A stretch of 64,000 bases of DNA from Paenibacillus phytorum (GTDB lineage: Bacteria > Bacillota > Bacilli > Paenibacillales > NBRC-103111), in the NCBI RefSeq assembly GCF_013141715.1, contig NZ_WHOA01000125.1, forward strand, positions 1 to 64,000, given 5' to 3'. Within the stretch, counting starts at the first letter, position 1. The number at the start of each line of letters is the position of its first letter. Of the stretch, positions 37,033-47,300 are shown in pieces. Under the pieces are notes generated by a model, which made no database searches, was not told the DNA's origin, and was given only the letters and a program-made list of their open reading frames with translations. The position numbers and the translations under genes are program-made.

Positions 37033-39198
37033 TTATACTTCGAATTTGGATAAAGTGTCGTTAAGCGATTTGGACAGCTGATCCAGCTTGTCCGATAGTT
37101 TAACTAAACCGTCGCTGATGCTAAGCTGTTCTGAGCTCAACGAAGCAACTTCCTCCGATGTAGCTAGTGATTCCTCAGCTACTGCGCTGACATTCGTCAT
37201 TGCATCGGAAAGTACAACTTGTGATTGCTCCAGTGTGGAGATCGAATCACTTACCGTACTTAGCTGTGTAATGAATCCACCCATGTGATTCGTTACTTGT
37301 TTGAAGATGGTGTCGGCTTCTTTAACAGCTAATATTTGTTCTTGGAAAATTGGTGTTGCCGTTGAAAGAACTTTCACCGTCTCATCGATTTCTTTCGTGA
37401 TGGTTTCTGTAATTTGACCTACGACATCAATGGATTGTCTGGATTGATCCGCTAGTTTACGAATCTCATCTGCAACTACCATGAAACCCTTACCAGCTGC
37501 ACCAGCACGTGCGGCCTCAATTGTCGCATTCAAAGACAAAATATTCGTTTGCTTCGTCATATTATTAAGAACATCCAGGATTTTACGAATAGAACGGGTA
37601 CTGTCTTTCAAATTATCGACTTTATCAACCATCGAGCGGATCATTTCTTCTGTCAGGTTCGTTTTCGAAATAAGTTCAGTCATATACTTCGTACCTTGCT
37701 CACTGGAGCTTTGAACATCCGCAGCAGCCGTTCCCATCTCGAGGTTGGCTTCGATGACCTGCTTCATTTGCTCGCCAATATGATAAGTCAACTCATTGCC
37801 TCTCTCAGACTCCGTCGCCAATCCTCCGGCTCCATTGGAAATCTCATCCGTCGCCACAGCAATTTCTCTTGCAGCTGTAGCCGTTACCTTCGAGGAATTC
37901 GTTAACTCTTGTGCAGTTTCGAAAACAGCTTGAGCAGAAGTGCTTGTTTGTTGAACCAAGGTTGTAATCTGCTGCATCATCACATCAAAGCTTGCACCTA
38001 GCTGTCCAATTTCATCTTGTGTTTTGTAGTTCGCACGCACCGTAAGTTTCCCTTTAGCACCTTGCTGCATCAAGTTACGTAGATTAATCAGAGGACGTCC
38101 GATCATTCTAGCTACGAATAGACCGATTAGCACGGCAGCAATAGCCGCGAACAAGGCGATTAGAAGCGTATAGTTGAAGATTTTCTTAGCATCCTTCACA
38201 AGGGCGCTCACAGGAATATCACCAACGAGATTCCAACCGGATACGGACGATTTATAATAGGCAACCAAGTGATCATCTTTCGTAATAAAAGAACCGTGTT
38301 CTTCTTCTAATTGTTCTTTCGTCAATTTGACAGCAGAATCTTTTTCTAATTCCGAGATTTCTTTATTAGCTATGTATTTGTTCTCTGTATTCGTAATGAC
38401 AACCTTACTATCATCACCTAATGACATCCCAGTAATCTCTTTAGTCAATAGATCTGTACTAAGCTCGATTAGAAGAATGGCTGATGTGGAATTCGTAAGC
38501 GTATTCCTCATTACACGACCAATGGCAAATGTATTCGTCGAACTGCTGGAATATCCTTTGACTTTACTATCTAACCAAGTCACTTTTCCACCGTTCTCAA
38601 CAATCTTCTTAAACCAATCATTCGTGCTTGAATTGTCGCTAAATGCCGTTCCTCCAGAACCTGTAATAACAATCAGTTTCCCATCAGGTCTGTAAAGATG
38701 AAGCGTTTTAATTGCTTTGTTCGAGAAAGTCACCACATTCAATTTTTCTGTCAATTGACGAGTAACGTCAAGAGCTTCGTAAGAGGATGGGTCTAAGGTA
38801 GGAATTGACGTAAGCAAATCCTGCAGGTCCTTGTTAAGCATAATTTGTAGAGATACTTCATCAAACGTTTGATAAAGGAAATCTAGCTTTTGCCCCGCTT
38901 GTGTTACAGTTTGAAGACTGGATGCAGACACTTTGTTCTTAATCACATTTTTCGATACCGAGTAAGAAATCATACCCACAGTGAGGACGAAAAAAAGAAT
39001 GCTTACAAAAAACATTAAAAACAGCTTCATACCTACGGATTTCACAGGGTTCTCTACCTTGACTTGCTTCATTTCTTTAAAAGCAATCGAGCCCATTTGC
39101 TTAGATTTCTTGCTTGCCACGCCTACAATACGACCCCATGGAACATTACGAATTGCTTGAACTACTTTGTCTAAAATACGTTGAAGTTTCTCTTTCAT
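37033..39198 (-). CDS. Methyl-accepting chemotaxis protein with dCACHE-like sensor
   Basis: A 721-residue chemoreceptor. ATG 39198 has GGTGGTGA upstream; the in-frame extension to 39303 is rejected. A polar N-terminal stretch precedes the first membrane segment ([20 protein letters not shown], about residues 53-75), then a large extracytoplasmic CACHE-type sensor (about 80-330), a second membrane segment, HAMP ([13 protein letters not shown]) and a signalling domain with [20 protein letters not shown]. It occupies the place of udk/greA between the U32 genes and pbpI in the B. subtilis order. The ligand is unknown. Confidence 0.92.
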   Translation of the reverse strand: MKEKLQRILDKVVQAIRNVPWGRIVGVASKKSKQMGSIAFKEMKQVKVENPVKSVGMKLFLMFFVSILFFVLTVGMISYSVSKNVIKNKVSASSLQTVTQAGQKLDFLYQTFDEVSLQIMLNKDLQDLLTSIPTLDPSSYEALDVTRQLTEKLNVVTFSNKAIKTLHLYRPDGKLIVITGSGGTAFSDNSSTNDWFKKIVENGGKVTWLDSKVKGYSSSSTNTFAIGRVMRNTLTNSTSAILLIELSTDLLTKEITGMSLGDDSKVVITNTENKYIANKEISELEKDSAVKLTKEQLEEEHGSFITKDDHLVAYYKSSVSGWNLVGDIPVSALVKDAKKIFNYTLLIALFAAIAAVLIGLFVARMIGRPLINLRNLMQQGAKGKLTVRANYKTQDEIGQLGASFDVMMQQITTLVQQTSTSAQAVFETAQELTNSSKVTATAAREIAVATDEISNGAGGLATESERGNELTYHIGEQMKQVIEANLEMGTAAADVQSSSEQGTKYMTELISKTNLTEEMIRSMVDKVDNLKDSTRSIRKILDVLNNMTKQTNILSLNATIEAARAGAAGKGFMVVADEIRKLADQSRQSIDVVGQITETITKEIDETVKVLSTATPIFQEQILAVKEADTIFKQVTNHMGGFITQLSTVSDSISTLEQSQVVLSDAMTNVSAVAEESLATSEEVASLSSEQLSISDGLVKLSDKLDQLSKSLNDTLSKFEV

Positions 39199-39332
39199 TT
39201 TGTCACCACCATTAGTTTCTACTTCCAGTCTATACCTTACTTTTGAACTAGAATGTAAAGGGTTCACTTTACGTTTTTTAATAATTTCGACATACTTTAC
39301 CATTATCCTTCAAAATCCGATCTAAAATAAAA

Positions 39333-39380
39333 TAAAAAAAGAAACTTTATCCAATATACTCGAGTTTGGATAAAGTTTCC
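39333..39380 (-). terminator. Terminator of the alaS-to-U32 gene block
   Basis: On the minus strand GGAAACTTTATCCAA ... TTGGATAAAGTTTC, a 14-bp stem followed by TTTTTTTATT, directly after the second U32 gene. Confidence 0.9.
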
Positions 39381-39386
39381 ATGGTA

Positions 39387-40673
39387 TTATTTTCCCGTTT
39401 TTTTGCGCATCATATCCCATTTTTTTACAGGTTTATCCGTTTGTAATTTGATCAATTGAAGTGGATGTCTAGCTGCATCTAGTTCTTGACCATCTTCATT
39501 TCGTATGACGCCAACCTTTTGCTTAAAATGCGTACCATCCGGCCCGAAAAATTCAATTTCTTGGCCAGGCTTGAAATGATTTCTTTGCTGTATGAGCGCC
39601 GTACCCGATTCAGCATCATATCCCATAACCAGACCAACAAAATCAAATCCAACGACTTTATCTTCTGGCTCAAAAATATGATCCTCATGTCCAGGCGCTT
39701 CATAGAAGAAACCGGTGTTCAAAGGTCGGTTTGCCGCTTTATATATTTCATCCTGCCACACAGGGTTGACCTCAAAATGCTCTGGATCGGCAAAGTAGGA
39801 ATCAATGGCTTGGCGGTAAGCATTAACAACCGTAGCCACATAATGAATGCTCTTCATCCTGCCCTCAATCTTGAAGCTGTCTACGCCAGATTCGATCATT
39901 TCCGCAATATGATCAATCATGCTAAGATCCTTCGAACCCATCGTGAAAGCATCATCTTCCTCGCCAAACATCGGCAAATCTGTGGCCAAAGGAGCAGAAA
40001 GAGGTTGATCCTTGGCAAATAAATCGTACTTCCAACGGCATGATTGCGAGCAGCCGCCACGATTGGAATCTCGATCAGTAAAATGATTAGAAAGCACGCA
40101 ACGGCCCGAGTACGAGCTGCACATAGCCCCATGTATGAAGGCTTCAATCTCAACATCGACATGATCTTTAATCGCATCGATTTCTTCCATGCTGACTTCG
40201 CGGGCTAGAACAACTCGTTCAATACCCTGGTCTTTCCAAAACTTCACAGTTTGCCAATTCATAACGGATTGCTGAGTGCTCACATGAACTTCCAACTTAG
40301 GAGCTACTCTTCTGCATGTCTCCATAATAATTGGATCAGCTGCAATAATAGCAGAAATCCCAACCTCTTGAAGTCCTCTCAAATAATCATCAAGGCCTTC
40401 TATATCCTCATTATGAGCGTAAATATTCGTTGCTACGAATACTTTTGCCCCATATTGATTAGCAAACTCTACGGCTTCGCGCATTTCCTCCAGCGAAAAG
40501 TTATCCGCGTTGGAACGGAGACCATACTTCTGGCCACCGATGTAAACCGCATCCGCTCCGTAATGGATCGCAAATTTCAGCTTCTCTAAACTGCCTGCCG
40601 GAGCCAGTAATTCCGGCTTGTTAAGCCTAACACGCTTTCCTCTAGCTCGGGCTTCTATGGCTGTTGTCACCAC
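39387..40673 (-). CDS. trhP2: U32 family protein, tRNA 5-hydroxyuridine synthesis (TrhP2/YrrO-like)
   Basis: A 428-residue U32-family protein, required for prephenate-dependent 5-hydroxyuridine at tRNA position 34 in characterised relatives (B. subtilis TrhP1/TrhP2, E. coli TrhP). It shows KPELLAPAGSLEKLKFAIHY, YGADAVYIGGQKYGLR, the cysteine-bearing GRCVLSNHFTDRDSNRGGCS and a C-terminal small barrel. The likely start is GTG 40673, 7 bases after AGAAGGTG; the ORF runs to TTG 40700. It follows the first U32 gene by 23 bp. Despite the old peptidase label, a protease role is doubtful. Confidence 0.87.
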   Translation of the reverse strand: MVTTAIEARARGKRVRLNKPELLAPAGSLEKLKFAIHYGADAVYIGGQKYGLRSNADNFSLEEMREAVEFANQYGAKVFVATNIYAHNEDIEGLDDYLRGLQEVGISAIIAADPIIMETCRRVAPKLEVHVSTQQSVMNWQTVKFWKDQGIERVVLAREVSMEEIDAIKDHVDVEIEAFIHGAMCSSYSGRCVLSNHFTDRDSNRGGCSQSCRWKYDLFAKDQPLSAPLATDLPMFGEEDDAFTMGSKDLSMIDHIAEMIESGVDSFKIEGRMKSIHYVATVVNAYRQAIDSYFADPEHFEVNPVWQDEIYKAANRPLNTGFFYEAPGHEDHIFEPEDKVVGFDFVGLVMGYDAESGTALIQQRNHFKPGQEIEFFGPDGTHFKQKVGVIRNEDGQELDAARHPLQLIKLQTDKPVKKWDMMRKKTGK

Positions 40674-40696
40674 GAAAACGCACCTTCTTTCATCTA

Positions 40697-41626
40697 TCAA
40701 TATACCTGTTCTTTGTAGAAAAAACCGTATGACAATTCACGTTCAGGATCTTGCAGCTTAACTATCGCATCCAACCATTCCTGTTGAAAGATATATCCTT
40801 CAGGATCAGCAGCATAAGCATCGATTACAGCCCGATAGCTTCTCACAACCGTTTCGTTATACAAAGAAGATTTCAAAAGACCTTCGATTTTCAAACTATC
40901 TATTTGACCGTCCATAAGCTCAGGTAAATTTTCCAACATACATATATCTTCGGAACTCATAATGTGCGTGCCATTACTATCTTCGTACACAGGGTAACGC
41001 TGATCACGACGTTCATGCTCAATGAGGAAAAGCCCTCGCTCAATGGAACGATCCTGGTCAGTTGCATCATTCCCTTGGTGCTCGATATAATTCTTCACTA
41101 GCTCTCGCTTAGAGTGATAAATGTTAGTGATGCCATGTACCTGTACTTCAACAGCCAACTCGGCATGCTCTTTAAAAGCCAAAACCTGCTCCATATTCAG
41201 TTCTCTAGCCAGGACCACACAGGTAGCTCCTTGTTTAGCCCAATAGTTCGCAGTCGCATAATTGGTTGATGTCATCTCTGCATTCCAGTGCAGCGCTAGC
41301 GGCTTAGGTAAACTACGTGCATTCATAAGTACCGCTGGATCACCGAAAATGATTGCATCCACACCGTATTCCTGTAATTTGGCTAAATAATCATACAGCC
41401 CCTCAAGGGCATTATTGTCAAAAATATTGTTTACAGCAACATATACCTTAGCCTTCTGTTCATGTGCCCAAGACACAGCTTCCTGCATCTCATCCAGTTT
41501 CACTTCTCCCGGCAGACGCATGCCGTAGCGCGCTTCGCCAATAATAACCGCATCTGCGCCTACTTCGATCAATCTTTTCAGTTCTGCCACAGTGCTGCAG
41601 CTTACTACTAATTCTGGTTTTTTCAA
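40697..41626 (-). CDS. trhP1: U32 family protein, tRNA 5-hydroxyuridine synthesis (TrhP1/YrrN-like)
   Basis: The shorter of two U32 paralogues (309 residues), beginning KPELVVSCSTVAELKRLIEVG with YGMRLPGEV; it lacks the C-terminal barrel and most of the cysteines of the second copy. The start is TTG 41626 with GGTAGGG upstream. It lies between mltG and the second U32 gene, as yrrN does in B. subtilis, where the two proteins work together. The methyltransferase gene trmR (yrrM), which normally separates mltG from yrrN, is absent here. Confidence 0.85.
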   Translation of the reverse strand: MKKPELVVSCSTVAELKRLIEVGADAVIIGEARYGMRLPGEVKLDEMQEAVSWAHEQKAKVYVAVNNIFDNNALEGLYDYLAKLQEYGVDAIIFGDPAVLMNARSLPKPLALHWNAEMTSTNYATANYWAKQGATCVVLARELNMEQVLAFKEHAELAVEVQVHGITNIYHSKRELVKNYIEHQGNDATDQDRSIERGLFLIEHERRDQRYPVYEDSNGTHIMSSEDICMLENLPELMDGQIDSLKIEGLLKSSLYNETVVRSYRAVIDAYAADPEGYIFQQEWLDAIVKLQDPERELSYGFFYKEQVY

Positions 41627-41672
41627 TTGCTTACCCTACCTTCTGTCAGCTTCCTATCATAAGTTCGTACTA

Positions 41673-42779
41673 CTAATTCGCGGCCTTCTTGCTTTCTGCA
41701 ATATTCTTCTTATGCTCTTCAAAAGTTTCTGCGAACAAATGCCCTTTGGTCCCATCTTTCTTTGTTACATAGAATAAATACTTCGTCTCTTCCGGATAAA
41801 TAGCTGCCTTCATCGAGGCAAGGCTCGGACTCGCGATTGGCCCCGGAGGTAAACCTGTGTTTAAATACGTATTATAAGGACTTTGTATTTGAAGATCCTT
41901 CTCCAGTAACCTCTCTTTGGACTTATCAAATAAATATTGCACGGTTGCATCAATTTGCAGGGGCATATTCTTCTTCAACCTGTTCTGGATAACGCCAGAT
42001 ACAAGTGCACGCTCTTCATTTACAACCACTTCACGTTCAATTAAAGAGGCAATAGTCAACATCTGGTGTACGTTAAGTCCGCGCTCCTTGAGCTTGTCCT
42101 TCCAGTCTGGTGGAAGTGTCGCCAGCTTCTTATCCAGCTGCTGCAGTGTTCGCTCAATGAAATCTTGTTCCGTGGAGTCTTTCTTAAACTCATACGTTTC
42201 TGGGAACAGATACCCTTCGAGACGGTGTTTGATGCTTTTATTATCAGGAATCGTTGCGATTGTTTCTCCCTTGAGCCCAGCAGGCGCATCCGCCATCTGT
42301 AGAAAAACTTCCTTTTTCCAAGGAGTCTGCTCACTTAATTTGGCTGCAATTTGATCAATGGTATAGCCCTCAGGGATCGTAATACGGATGACTTCTTCCT
42401 TCACGGTCTCCCCTTTATTAAGCTTATTAATCATTTCTTCGAAGGTCATGCCCGGTTTCATACTGTACTCGCCTGCTTGAAGTCTGGAGCCCAGTTTCTT
42501 CACCTTTAAATAATACGTAAAAATCGTAGAATTTTTAATAAGTCCCTTCGTTTCAAGCTCCTTGGCGATTTGCAAAGATCCGGCACCTTGTGGGATTGAA
42601 ATCCTTACTTCTTGCTCTGAAGCAGCTACAGGCTGGAGAGCACTCGCGATATACAATCCGATGCCGCCTGCAGTTCCAATGATAATGAGCAGCAATAGTC
42701 CAAAGACAAGAAGGAAGACCTTAAGCTTACTTCTTCTAGGCTTATTCTGTTCATTCTCCTGTTCAAGCATGTTGTTCAC
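41673..42779 (-). CDS. mltG: Endolytic murein transglycosylase MltG
   Basis: Membrane-bound lytic transglycosylase that cuts nascent glycan strands. 368 residues: a short cytoplasmic tail, one membrane segment (KVFLLVFGLLLLIIIGTAGG), a LysM-like region (SIPQGAGSLQIAKELETKGL) and the YceG domain with the catalytic Glu in IASLIEREV and YNTYLNTGLPPGPI near the end. The likely start is GTG 42779, six bases after AGGAGG; ATG 42770 is a second possibility. The start sits behind a hairpin leader unit, itself just after the DUF1292 terminator. Confidence 0.92.
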   Translation of the reverse strand: MNNMLEQENEQNKPRRSKLKVFLLVFGLLLLIIIGTAGGIGLYIASALQPVAASEQEVRISIPQGAGSLQIAKELETKGLIKNSTIFTYYLKVKKLGSRLQAGEYSMKPGMTFEEMINKLNKGETVKEEVIRITIPEGYTIDQIAAKLSEQTPWKKEVFLQMADAPAGLKGETIATIPDNKSIKHRLEGYLFPETYEFKKDSTEQDFIERTLQQLDKKLATLPPDWKDKLKERGLNVHQMLTIASLIEREVVVNEERALVSGVIQNRLKKNMPLQIDATVQYLFDKSKERLLEKDLQIQSPYNTYLNTGLPPGPIASPSLASMKAAIYPEETKYLFYVTKKDGTKGHLFAETFEEHKKNIAESKKAAN

Positions 42780-42785
42780 AATAAT

Positions 42786-42824
42786 CCTCCTAAAAGTTTT
42801 CGTAAGAAAACTAACTTCGTAAGC
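42786..42824 (-). repeat. Single hairpin leader unit with built-in SD (upstream of mltG)
   Basis: On the minus strand GCTTACGAAG, then hairpin AGTTTTC-TTAC-GAAAACT, then TTTAGGAGG, the mltG ribosome site. The length from GCTTACGA to the end of the SD core is 39 bases, equal to the pdhB copy. Confidence 0.85.
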
Positions 42825-42845
42825 ATTCATATACCCCAAAGCAAA

Positions 42846-42873
42846 CAAAAACGAGCGGATGCGCTCCGCTCGG
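42846..42873 (-). terminator. Terminator after the DUF1292 pair
   Basis: On the minus strand CGAGCGGA GCGCA TCCGCTCG followed by TTTTTG. It separates the alaS...DUF1292 block from mltG, so mltG relies on readthrough or its own promoter. Confidence 0.88.
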
Positions 42874-42884
42874 TTGTATGCTTC

Positions 42885-43181
42885 TTACAATTCATCCTGT
42901 TCTGGAAAGACCATCTCGTCGTAGAGCTCTGAAACGGTTTCCCATTCCTCGTCATCCTCGATGGTTTCCAATTCATACTGTCCGTCGCTATCTGTCGTTA
43001 CTCGGAAAACAGCAACCTCGTCTTCCTTCTTGAGTTCATCGGATTGCAGAACAGCATACGTATAATTTCCATAAACGAATTCTTTAAGAAGATGATACAC
43101 CGTTGATTCATTTTGCTCATCAAACAAAATAATATCATCCCCGTAAGTTTTGCGCAATACGTCAGAAGGCGTCGTACTCAT
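42885..43181 (-). CDS. DUF1292 family protein (second copy)
   Basis: A 98-residue acidic protein of the DUF1292 (YrzB) family: DDIILFDEQNESTVYHLL, then VAVFRVTTDSDGQYELETIEDDEEWETV, the usual family ending. Function unknown. Its ATG overlaps the stop of the first DUF1292 gene by 4 bp, and the two proteins align through the IEDDEEW region, so it looks like a tandem duplication. B. subtilis has a single yrzB here. A strong terminator follows. Confidence 0.85.
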   Translation of the reverse strand: MSTTPSDVLRKTYGDDIILFDEQNESTVYHLLKEFVYGNYTYAVLQSDELKKEDEVAVFRVTTDSDGQYELETIEDDEEWETVSELYDEMVFPEQDEL

Positions 43182-43486
43182 GCTTCTTCTTCCTCATCGA
43201 ATTCTGCCATTAAGGTATTGAATGTTTCTTCAACAATATTCCATTCTTCTTCATCCTCGATGGTAAACAGCTTCAAATCCTCGCCGTCATCATCCTCTTC
43301 ATAGCGAAATGCGTACACTTCATCGGATTCTTCATCTCCGCCGTCTGTAGGCACTACCATCATATACTTCTTGTCAGAACCGTCCACTTCGAATTTCATG
43401 ATAACCTCGAACTCTTCTTCGTTGCCTTCATCGTCCGGGATGTAAATGATTTCTGGTTGTTCTTCATTCAATTCTTCTTTGGACAT
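43178..43486 (-). CDS. DUF1292 family protein (YrzB-like)
   Basis: A 102-residue, strongly acidic protein: IIYIPDDEGNEEEFEVIMKF, then VYAFRYEEDDDGEDLKLFTI and EDEEEWNIVEETFNTL. It matches the DUF1292 pattern and sits after ruvX as yrzB does in B. subtilis. GAGGTGA precedes the ATG. Function unknown. Confidence 0.88.
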   Translation of the reverse strand: MSKEELNEEQPEIIYIPDDEGNEEEFEVIMKFEVDGSDKKYMMVVPTDGGDEESDEVYAFRYEEDDDGEDLKLFTIEDEEEWNIVEETFNTLMAEFDEEEEA

Positions 43487-43492
43487 GTTCGT

Positions 43493-43909
43493 TCACCTCT
43501 TCATATTGGCATCCATGTACCCTTGCAGAATGAGCTGTGCGGCCATTTTATCAATAACCAGCTTGCGTTTCTTCCGACTCACATCAGCTTCTAGAAGTGT
43601 GCGTGTCGCAGCTACGGTCGTTAACCGCTCATCCCACAAGTGTACAGGTACACTTAGTTTTTGCTCTAATTCTTGCGAAAATGCGATAGCAAGCTCGCCG
43701 CGTGGCCCTATAGTATTGTTCATATTTTTGGGCAAGCCTACCACTATTTGAGTAACACCGTACTGTTTGACAATGGCCTCCAGCCGAGCGATGTCTTCCC
43801 CAGGCTTACGACGATGTATGACTTCAAGCCCTTGAGCCGTCCAACCAAGCTCGTCGCTCATCGCTACACCTATCGTCTTGTCCCCATAATCCAAGCCTAT
43901 CCATCTCAT
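43493..43909 (-). CDS. ruvX: Putative Holliday junction resolvase / pre-16S rRNA nuclease YqgF
   Basis: RNase H-fold protein of 138 residues with the first catalytic Asp in [33 protein letters not shown] in the middle and [14 protein letters not shown] with the second acidic cluster. YqgF processes pre-16S rRNA in E. coli; the resolvase role is older annotation. It lies 6 bp upstream of the DUF1292 gene in the conserved alaS-ireB-ruvX block. Confidence 0.93.
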   Translation of the reverse strand: MRWIGLDYGDKTIGVAMSDELGWTAQGLEVIHRRKPGEDIARLEAIVKQYGVTQIVVGLPKNMNNTIGPRGELAIAFSQELEQKLSVPVHLWDERLTTVAATRTLLEADVSRKKRKLVIDKMAAQLILQGYMDANMKR

Positions 43910-43927
43910 GCCGGTTCACTTTTCCTT

Positions 43928-44188
43928 CTATTTGTGTTGACCCAGATAAGCACGAACTAACTCTTCAATGAGTTCGTCCCGTTCCCGTTTACGAATGAGG
44001 CTCCGAGCATTGTTATGCCGTGGAATATAGGCAGGATCTCCGGAAAGCAAGTACCCGACAATCTGGTTGATCGGATTATACCCTTTTTCCTGAAGAGCAT
44101 CGTACACCGCTAATAGCACGTCTTTAGGCGATGTCTCAATTTCTTCTGCCTTTACGTTAAACTTCATCGTTTTATCCATGGAACTCAT
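43928..44188 (-). CDS. ireB: IreB family regulatory phosphoprotein (DUF965)
   Basis: An 86-residue helical protein, [20 protein letters not shown], followed by [36 protein letters not shown], the family hallmark. The enterococcal homologue is phosphorylated by the PASTA kinase IreK and affects cephalosporin resistance. ATG 44188 follows GAGGTG by 6 bases; the ORF reaches 44197. It lies between alaS and ruvX as in B. subtilis (yrzL). Confidence 0.92.
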   Translation of the reverse strand: MSSMDKTMKFNVKAEEIETSPKDVLLAVYDALQEKGYNPINQIVGYLLSGDPAYIPRHNNARSLIRKRERDELIEELVRAYLGQHK

Positions 44189-44299
44189 CAGGAGCACCTC
44201 GCTTTCCTTTTGATACCTTGAAAAATATTTGAAAATTAAACCATGTATACTGGATATATTCTCTATGGGTTTAAAAATTCCTGTCCCACAGAAAAATAA

Positions 44300-46927
44300 T
44301 TATGCAAATTTGGAAAGAAGTCCTTCAACTCCGGACAAAGCAGCTTGCAATTTGGATGCATCCTTACCGCCTGCTTGTGCCATATCCGGGCGACCGCCTC
44401 CGCTACCGCCAACAGCCTGAGCCACTTCTTTAATGATTTTGCCAGCGTGGAAGCCTTTAGCCACAAGATCTGGCGTGACAGCAGCTACCAAATTGACTTT
44501 ATCATCTGCAACTGCGCCGAGTACGATAACAGCGGAACCTAGCTTCGTCTTCATCTCATCCACAATATTACGAAGTGAATCCATATCCGCCGCATTGACT
44601 TGTGCAGCCAACACCGAAACCCCCGCTATTTGCTTCACTTGGTCTGTAAGTGAACCCGCTTCGATTCGCCCAAGTTTGCTGCGCAGCGACTCGTTTTCAC
44701 GCGTCAATTCCTTCACTTGCTGAAGCGTAGCTTCCACACGTTTAGGTACATCTTGAACATTTGATTTGAGCAAGCCCGCGGATTCTTTCAGTAATTGCAA
44801 TTGCTGATCAAGGTATTCATACGCACTGCGGCCAGACACCGCTTCGATCCGACGAACTCCTGAACCGATACCGGACTCACTGATGATTTTGAATAAGCCA
44901 ATTTGACCCGTATTTTGAACGTGGCAACCGCCGCACAGCTCTAAACTGTAATCGCCAACTTGCACAACACGAACAATATCACCGTACTTCTCGCCGAACA
45001 AAGCCATAGCTCCCATTGCTTTCGCGTCAGCGATTGCTTTGAGTGAAATATCTACATTCGTATTGTTCCAAATCTGACGATTCACACGCTGCTCTACATC
45101 CTGCAACTCTTCGCTGCTAATGCTTCCGAAATGCGAGAAGTCAAACCGTAAACGGTCAGGTTCAACCAAAGACCCCGCTTGGTTAACATGCGTTCCAAGC
45201 ACATCCTTAAGCGCTTTGTGCAGCAAATGTGTAGCTGTATGGTTCTTAATGATGTCCCCACGTTCAGCGGCAGCAACAATTGCTTCTACCGAATCACCTT
45301 TACGCAGAACACCCGACACAACAAGAACTTTATGAACGTGTTGGCCATGAGGCGCTTTGATAACATCTTCAACCTTCAATGACACTTGGTTACTTCGAAT
45401 TATACCATAATCACTGACCTGACCGCCGCTTTCAGCGTAGAAAGGAGTCCGATCCAATACGACCTGACAGGTCTCGCCAACTCCGACAATGTCAACGAGT
45501 TCATTCTCATGAACGATCGCCACGATACTAGCAGTAACTACCAATTCATTATAACCAACAAATTCGCTTTTAATCGTCAAATCAGACAGCGGTCCGCCTT
45601 GTACCTTCATTCCGCCTTCTTTATGACTAGCCGCTCTAGCACGGTCACGCTGTTCCTTCATGGAAGTATCAAACCCTGTACGGTCAACCGTTAAGCCCTT
45701 CTCAGAAGCAAAATCTTCGGTCAAATCGAATGGGAAGCCATACGTGTCATACAGCTTGAAAGCATCCGGTCCGCTGATCTGATTTGTACCCGCTTGACGT
45801 GTCTTTTCTACCATCTCGGCCAGAATGACCAAACCATCACTTAACGTTTCATGGAAACGCTCCTCTTCGGTTCGAATAACCTTCTCGATAAATTCTCGTT
45901 TATCTACAACTTCCGTGTAGTAAACGCCCATTATTTCTCCAACGGTTGGTACGAGTTTATGAAGGAATGGCTTATCCAGTCCAAGCACTTTGCCGTATCG
46001 TACAGCGCGGCGCAGCAAACGGCGGATAACATAACCGCGTCCTTCATTAGAAGGCAGCACGCCATCACCAACGGAGAAAGCAACGGTGCGGATATGGTCA
46101 GCGATGACTTTGAGTGCAACATCATGCTCTTCGTTCACATGATATTTCACACCTGTAAGCTCACAGGTTTTATCAATAATCGGCTTAAACAAATCCGTGT
46201 CAAAGTTTGAGTCCACATCTTGCAGAATCGAAGCAAAACGTTCTAATCCTGCACCGGTATCAATATTTTTGTTAGGGAGCGGTGTATAGCTGCCGTCCTT
46301 ATTATGGTTGAATTGCGTAAACACGAGGTTCCAAACTTCTAAGAAACGCTCATTTTCCCCACCTGGCCAGCATTCTGGATCAGACAGATCACCGTATTTA
46401 TCACCGCGATCATAGAAAATCTCTGTACAAGGACCACATGGACCCTCGCCAATATCCCAGAAATTATCTTCTTTGAGCTTATAAATACGCTCTTCGGGTA
46501 TACCAATTTGTTTGTTCCAAATTTCAAAAGCTTCCTCATCATCTTCATGCACAGTGACAGAAATGCGATTCGGATCAAAGCCGATCCATTGCGGATCAGT
46601 CAAAAACTCCCAAGCCCAAGGAATGACTTCTTTTTTAAAGTAGTCTCCGATGGAGAAATTCCCCAGCATCTCAAAGAACGTATGATGTCGACGTGTTTTA
46701 CCTACATTCTCAATATCATTCGTACGAATACATTTCTGGGCATTCGTAATCCGCGGATTTTCAGGAATTTCGCGTCCATCCAAATACGGCTTTAAAGGAG
46801 CAATCCCCGCATTAATCCACAAGAGTGAGGGATCGTTATGTGGGACGAGCGATGAACTTGGCTCTATCTTATGCCCTTTACTTGCAAAGAACTGCAACCA
46901 CTTGGAACGTATTTCACTTGCTTTCAT
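44300..46927 (-). CDS. alaS: Alanyl-tRNA synthetase
   Basis: Class II synthetase of 875 residues. Catalytic domain from [20 protein letters not shown] with [18 protein letters not shown]; editing domain with the zinc ligands HTATH and CGGCH; C-terminal dimerisation and DHHA1-type domain ending [20 protein letters not shown] 46927 is chosen on homology and GGAGG; the ORF runs further back through the T-box terminator. It is the first gene of a block continuing through ireB, ruvX and two DUF1292 genes, regulated by the upstream T-box. Confidence 0.97.
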   Translation of the reverse strand: MKASEIRSKWLQFFASKGHKIEPSSSLVPHNDPSLLWINAGIAPLKPYLDGREIPENPRITNAQKCIRTNDIENVGKTRRHHTFFEMLGNFSIGDYFKKEVIPWAWEFLTDPQWIGFDPNRISVTVHEDDEEAFEIWNKQIGIPEERIYKLKEDNFWDIGEGPCGPCTEIFYDRGDKYGDLSDPECWPGGENERFLEVWNLVFTQFNHNKDGSYTPLPNKNIDTGAGLERFASILQDVDSNFDTDLFKPIIDKTCELTGVKYHVNEEHDVALKVIADHIRTVAFSVGDGVLPSNEGRGYVIRRLLRRAVRYGKVLGLDKPFLHKLVPTVGEIMGVYYTEVVDKREFIEKVIRTEEERFHETLSDGLVILAEMVEKTRQAGTNQISGPDAFKLYDTYGFPFDLTEDFASEKGLTVDRTGFDTSMKEQRDRARAASHKEGGMKVQGGPLSDLTIKSEFVGYNELVVTASIVAIVHENELVDIVGVGETCQVVLDRTPFYAESGGQVSDYGIIRSNQVSLKVEDVIKAPHGQHVHKVLVVSGVLRKGDSVEAIVAAAERGDIIKNHTATHLLHKALKDVLGTHVNQAGSLVEPDRLRFDFSHFGSISSEELQDVEQRVNRQIWNNTNVDISLKAIADAKAMGAMALFGEKYGDIVRVVQVGDYSLELCGGCHVQNTGQIGLFKIISESGIGSGVRRIEAVSGRSAYEYLDQQLQLLKESAGLLKSNVQDVPKRVEATLQQVKELTRENESLRSKLGRIEAGSLTDQVKQIAGVSVLAAQVNAADMDSLRNIVDEMKTKLGSAVIVLGAVADDKVNLVAAVTPDLVAKGFHAGKIIKEVAQAVGGSGGGRPDMAQAGGKDASKLQAALSGVEGLLSKFA

Positions 46928-46967
46928 CTTATTCAAGCCTCCATATTTATCAATTGTTCGAAAAACA

Positions 46968-47265
46968 AACAAAAAACGCCCCTGTAACATACAGGGACGA
47001 ATAATCGCGGTACCACCCTGGTTATTGTGTTCGGCTCACCTTTGCTTAAAGCAAGAGGAAACAAACGCAATCTCCTTGTGCGGATCTGTAACGGGTCCAA
47101 CCGGTGGAGTTCATCCACACTCCGAAACGAGCTTTGGGCCATCCTAGCACCGAAAGGTTCTCACAGCCGCTACTCGCAGTAACACTGCTCTAGCGGAACC
47201 TTCTCTCTGACAATGGACTATGGCTTACTAAAGTTTCATCAACGCTTTCAATTCAGATATAGATA
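46968..47265 (-). promoter_or_regulatory. T-box riboswitch of alaS (alanine specific)
   Basis: On the minus strand the leader has AGTAAG (S-turn motif), CAGAGAGAAGG (AG bulge) and GGCTGTGAG (GNTG motif), then CGGTGCTAGG, where GCU (47146-47148) fits as an alanine specifier codon followed by A. The T-box core GGGTGGTACCGCG lies at 47006-47018, and the terminator CCCTGT ATGTTA CAGGGG plus TTTTTTG at 46970-46998. Uncharged tRNA-Ala should allow readthrough into alaS. Confidence 0.92.
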
Positions 47266-47271
47266 AGGCAA

Positions 47272-47300
47272 ATTATAACTATATGCTAGTACCCTGTCAA
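47272..47300 (-). promoter_or_regulatory. Consensus sigma-A promoter of alaS
   Basis: On the minus strand TTGACA (47295-47300), exactly 17 bases, TATAAT (47272-47277): a perfect match in both hexamers. Transcription should begin near 47265. Confidence 0.85.
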
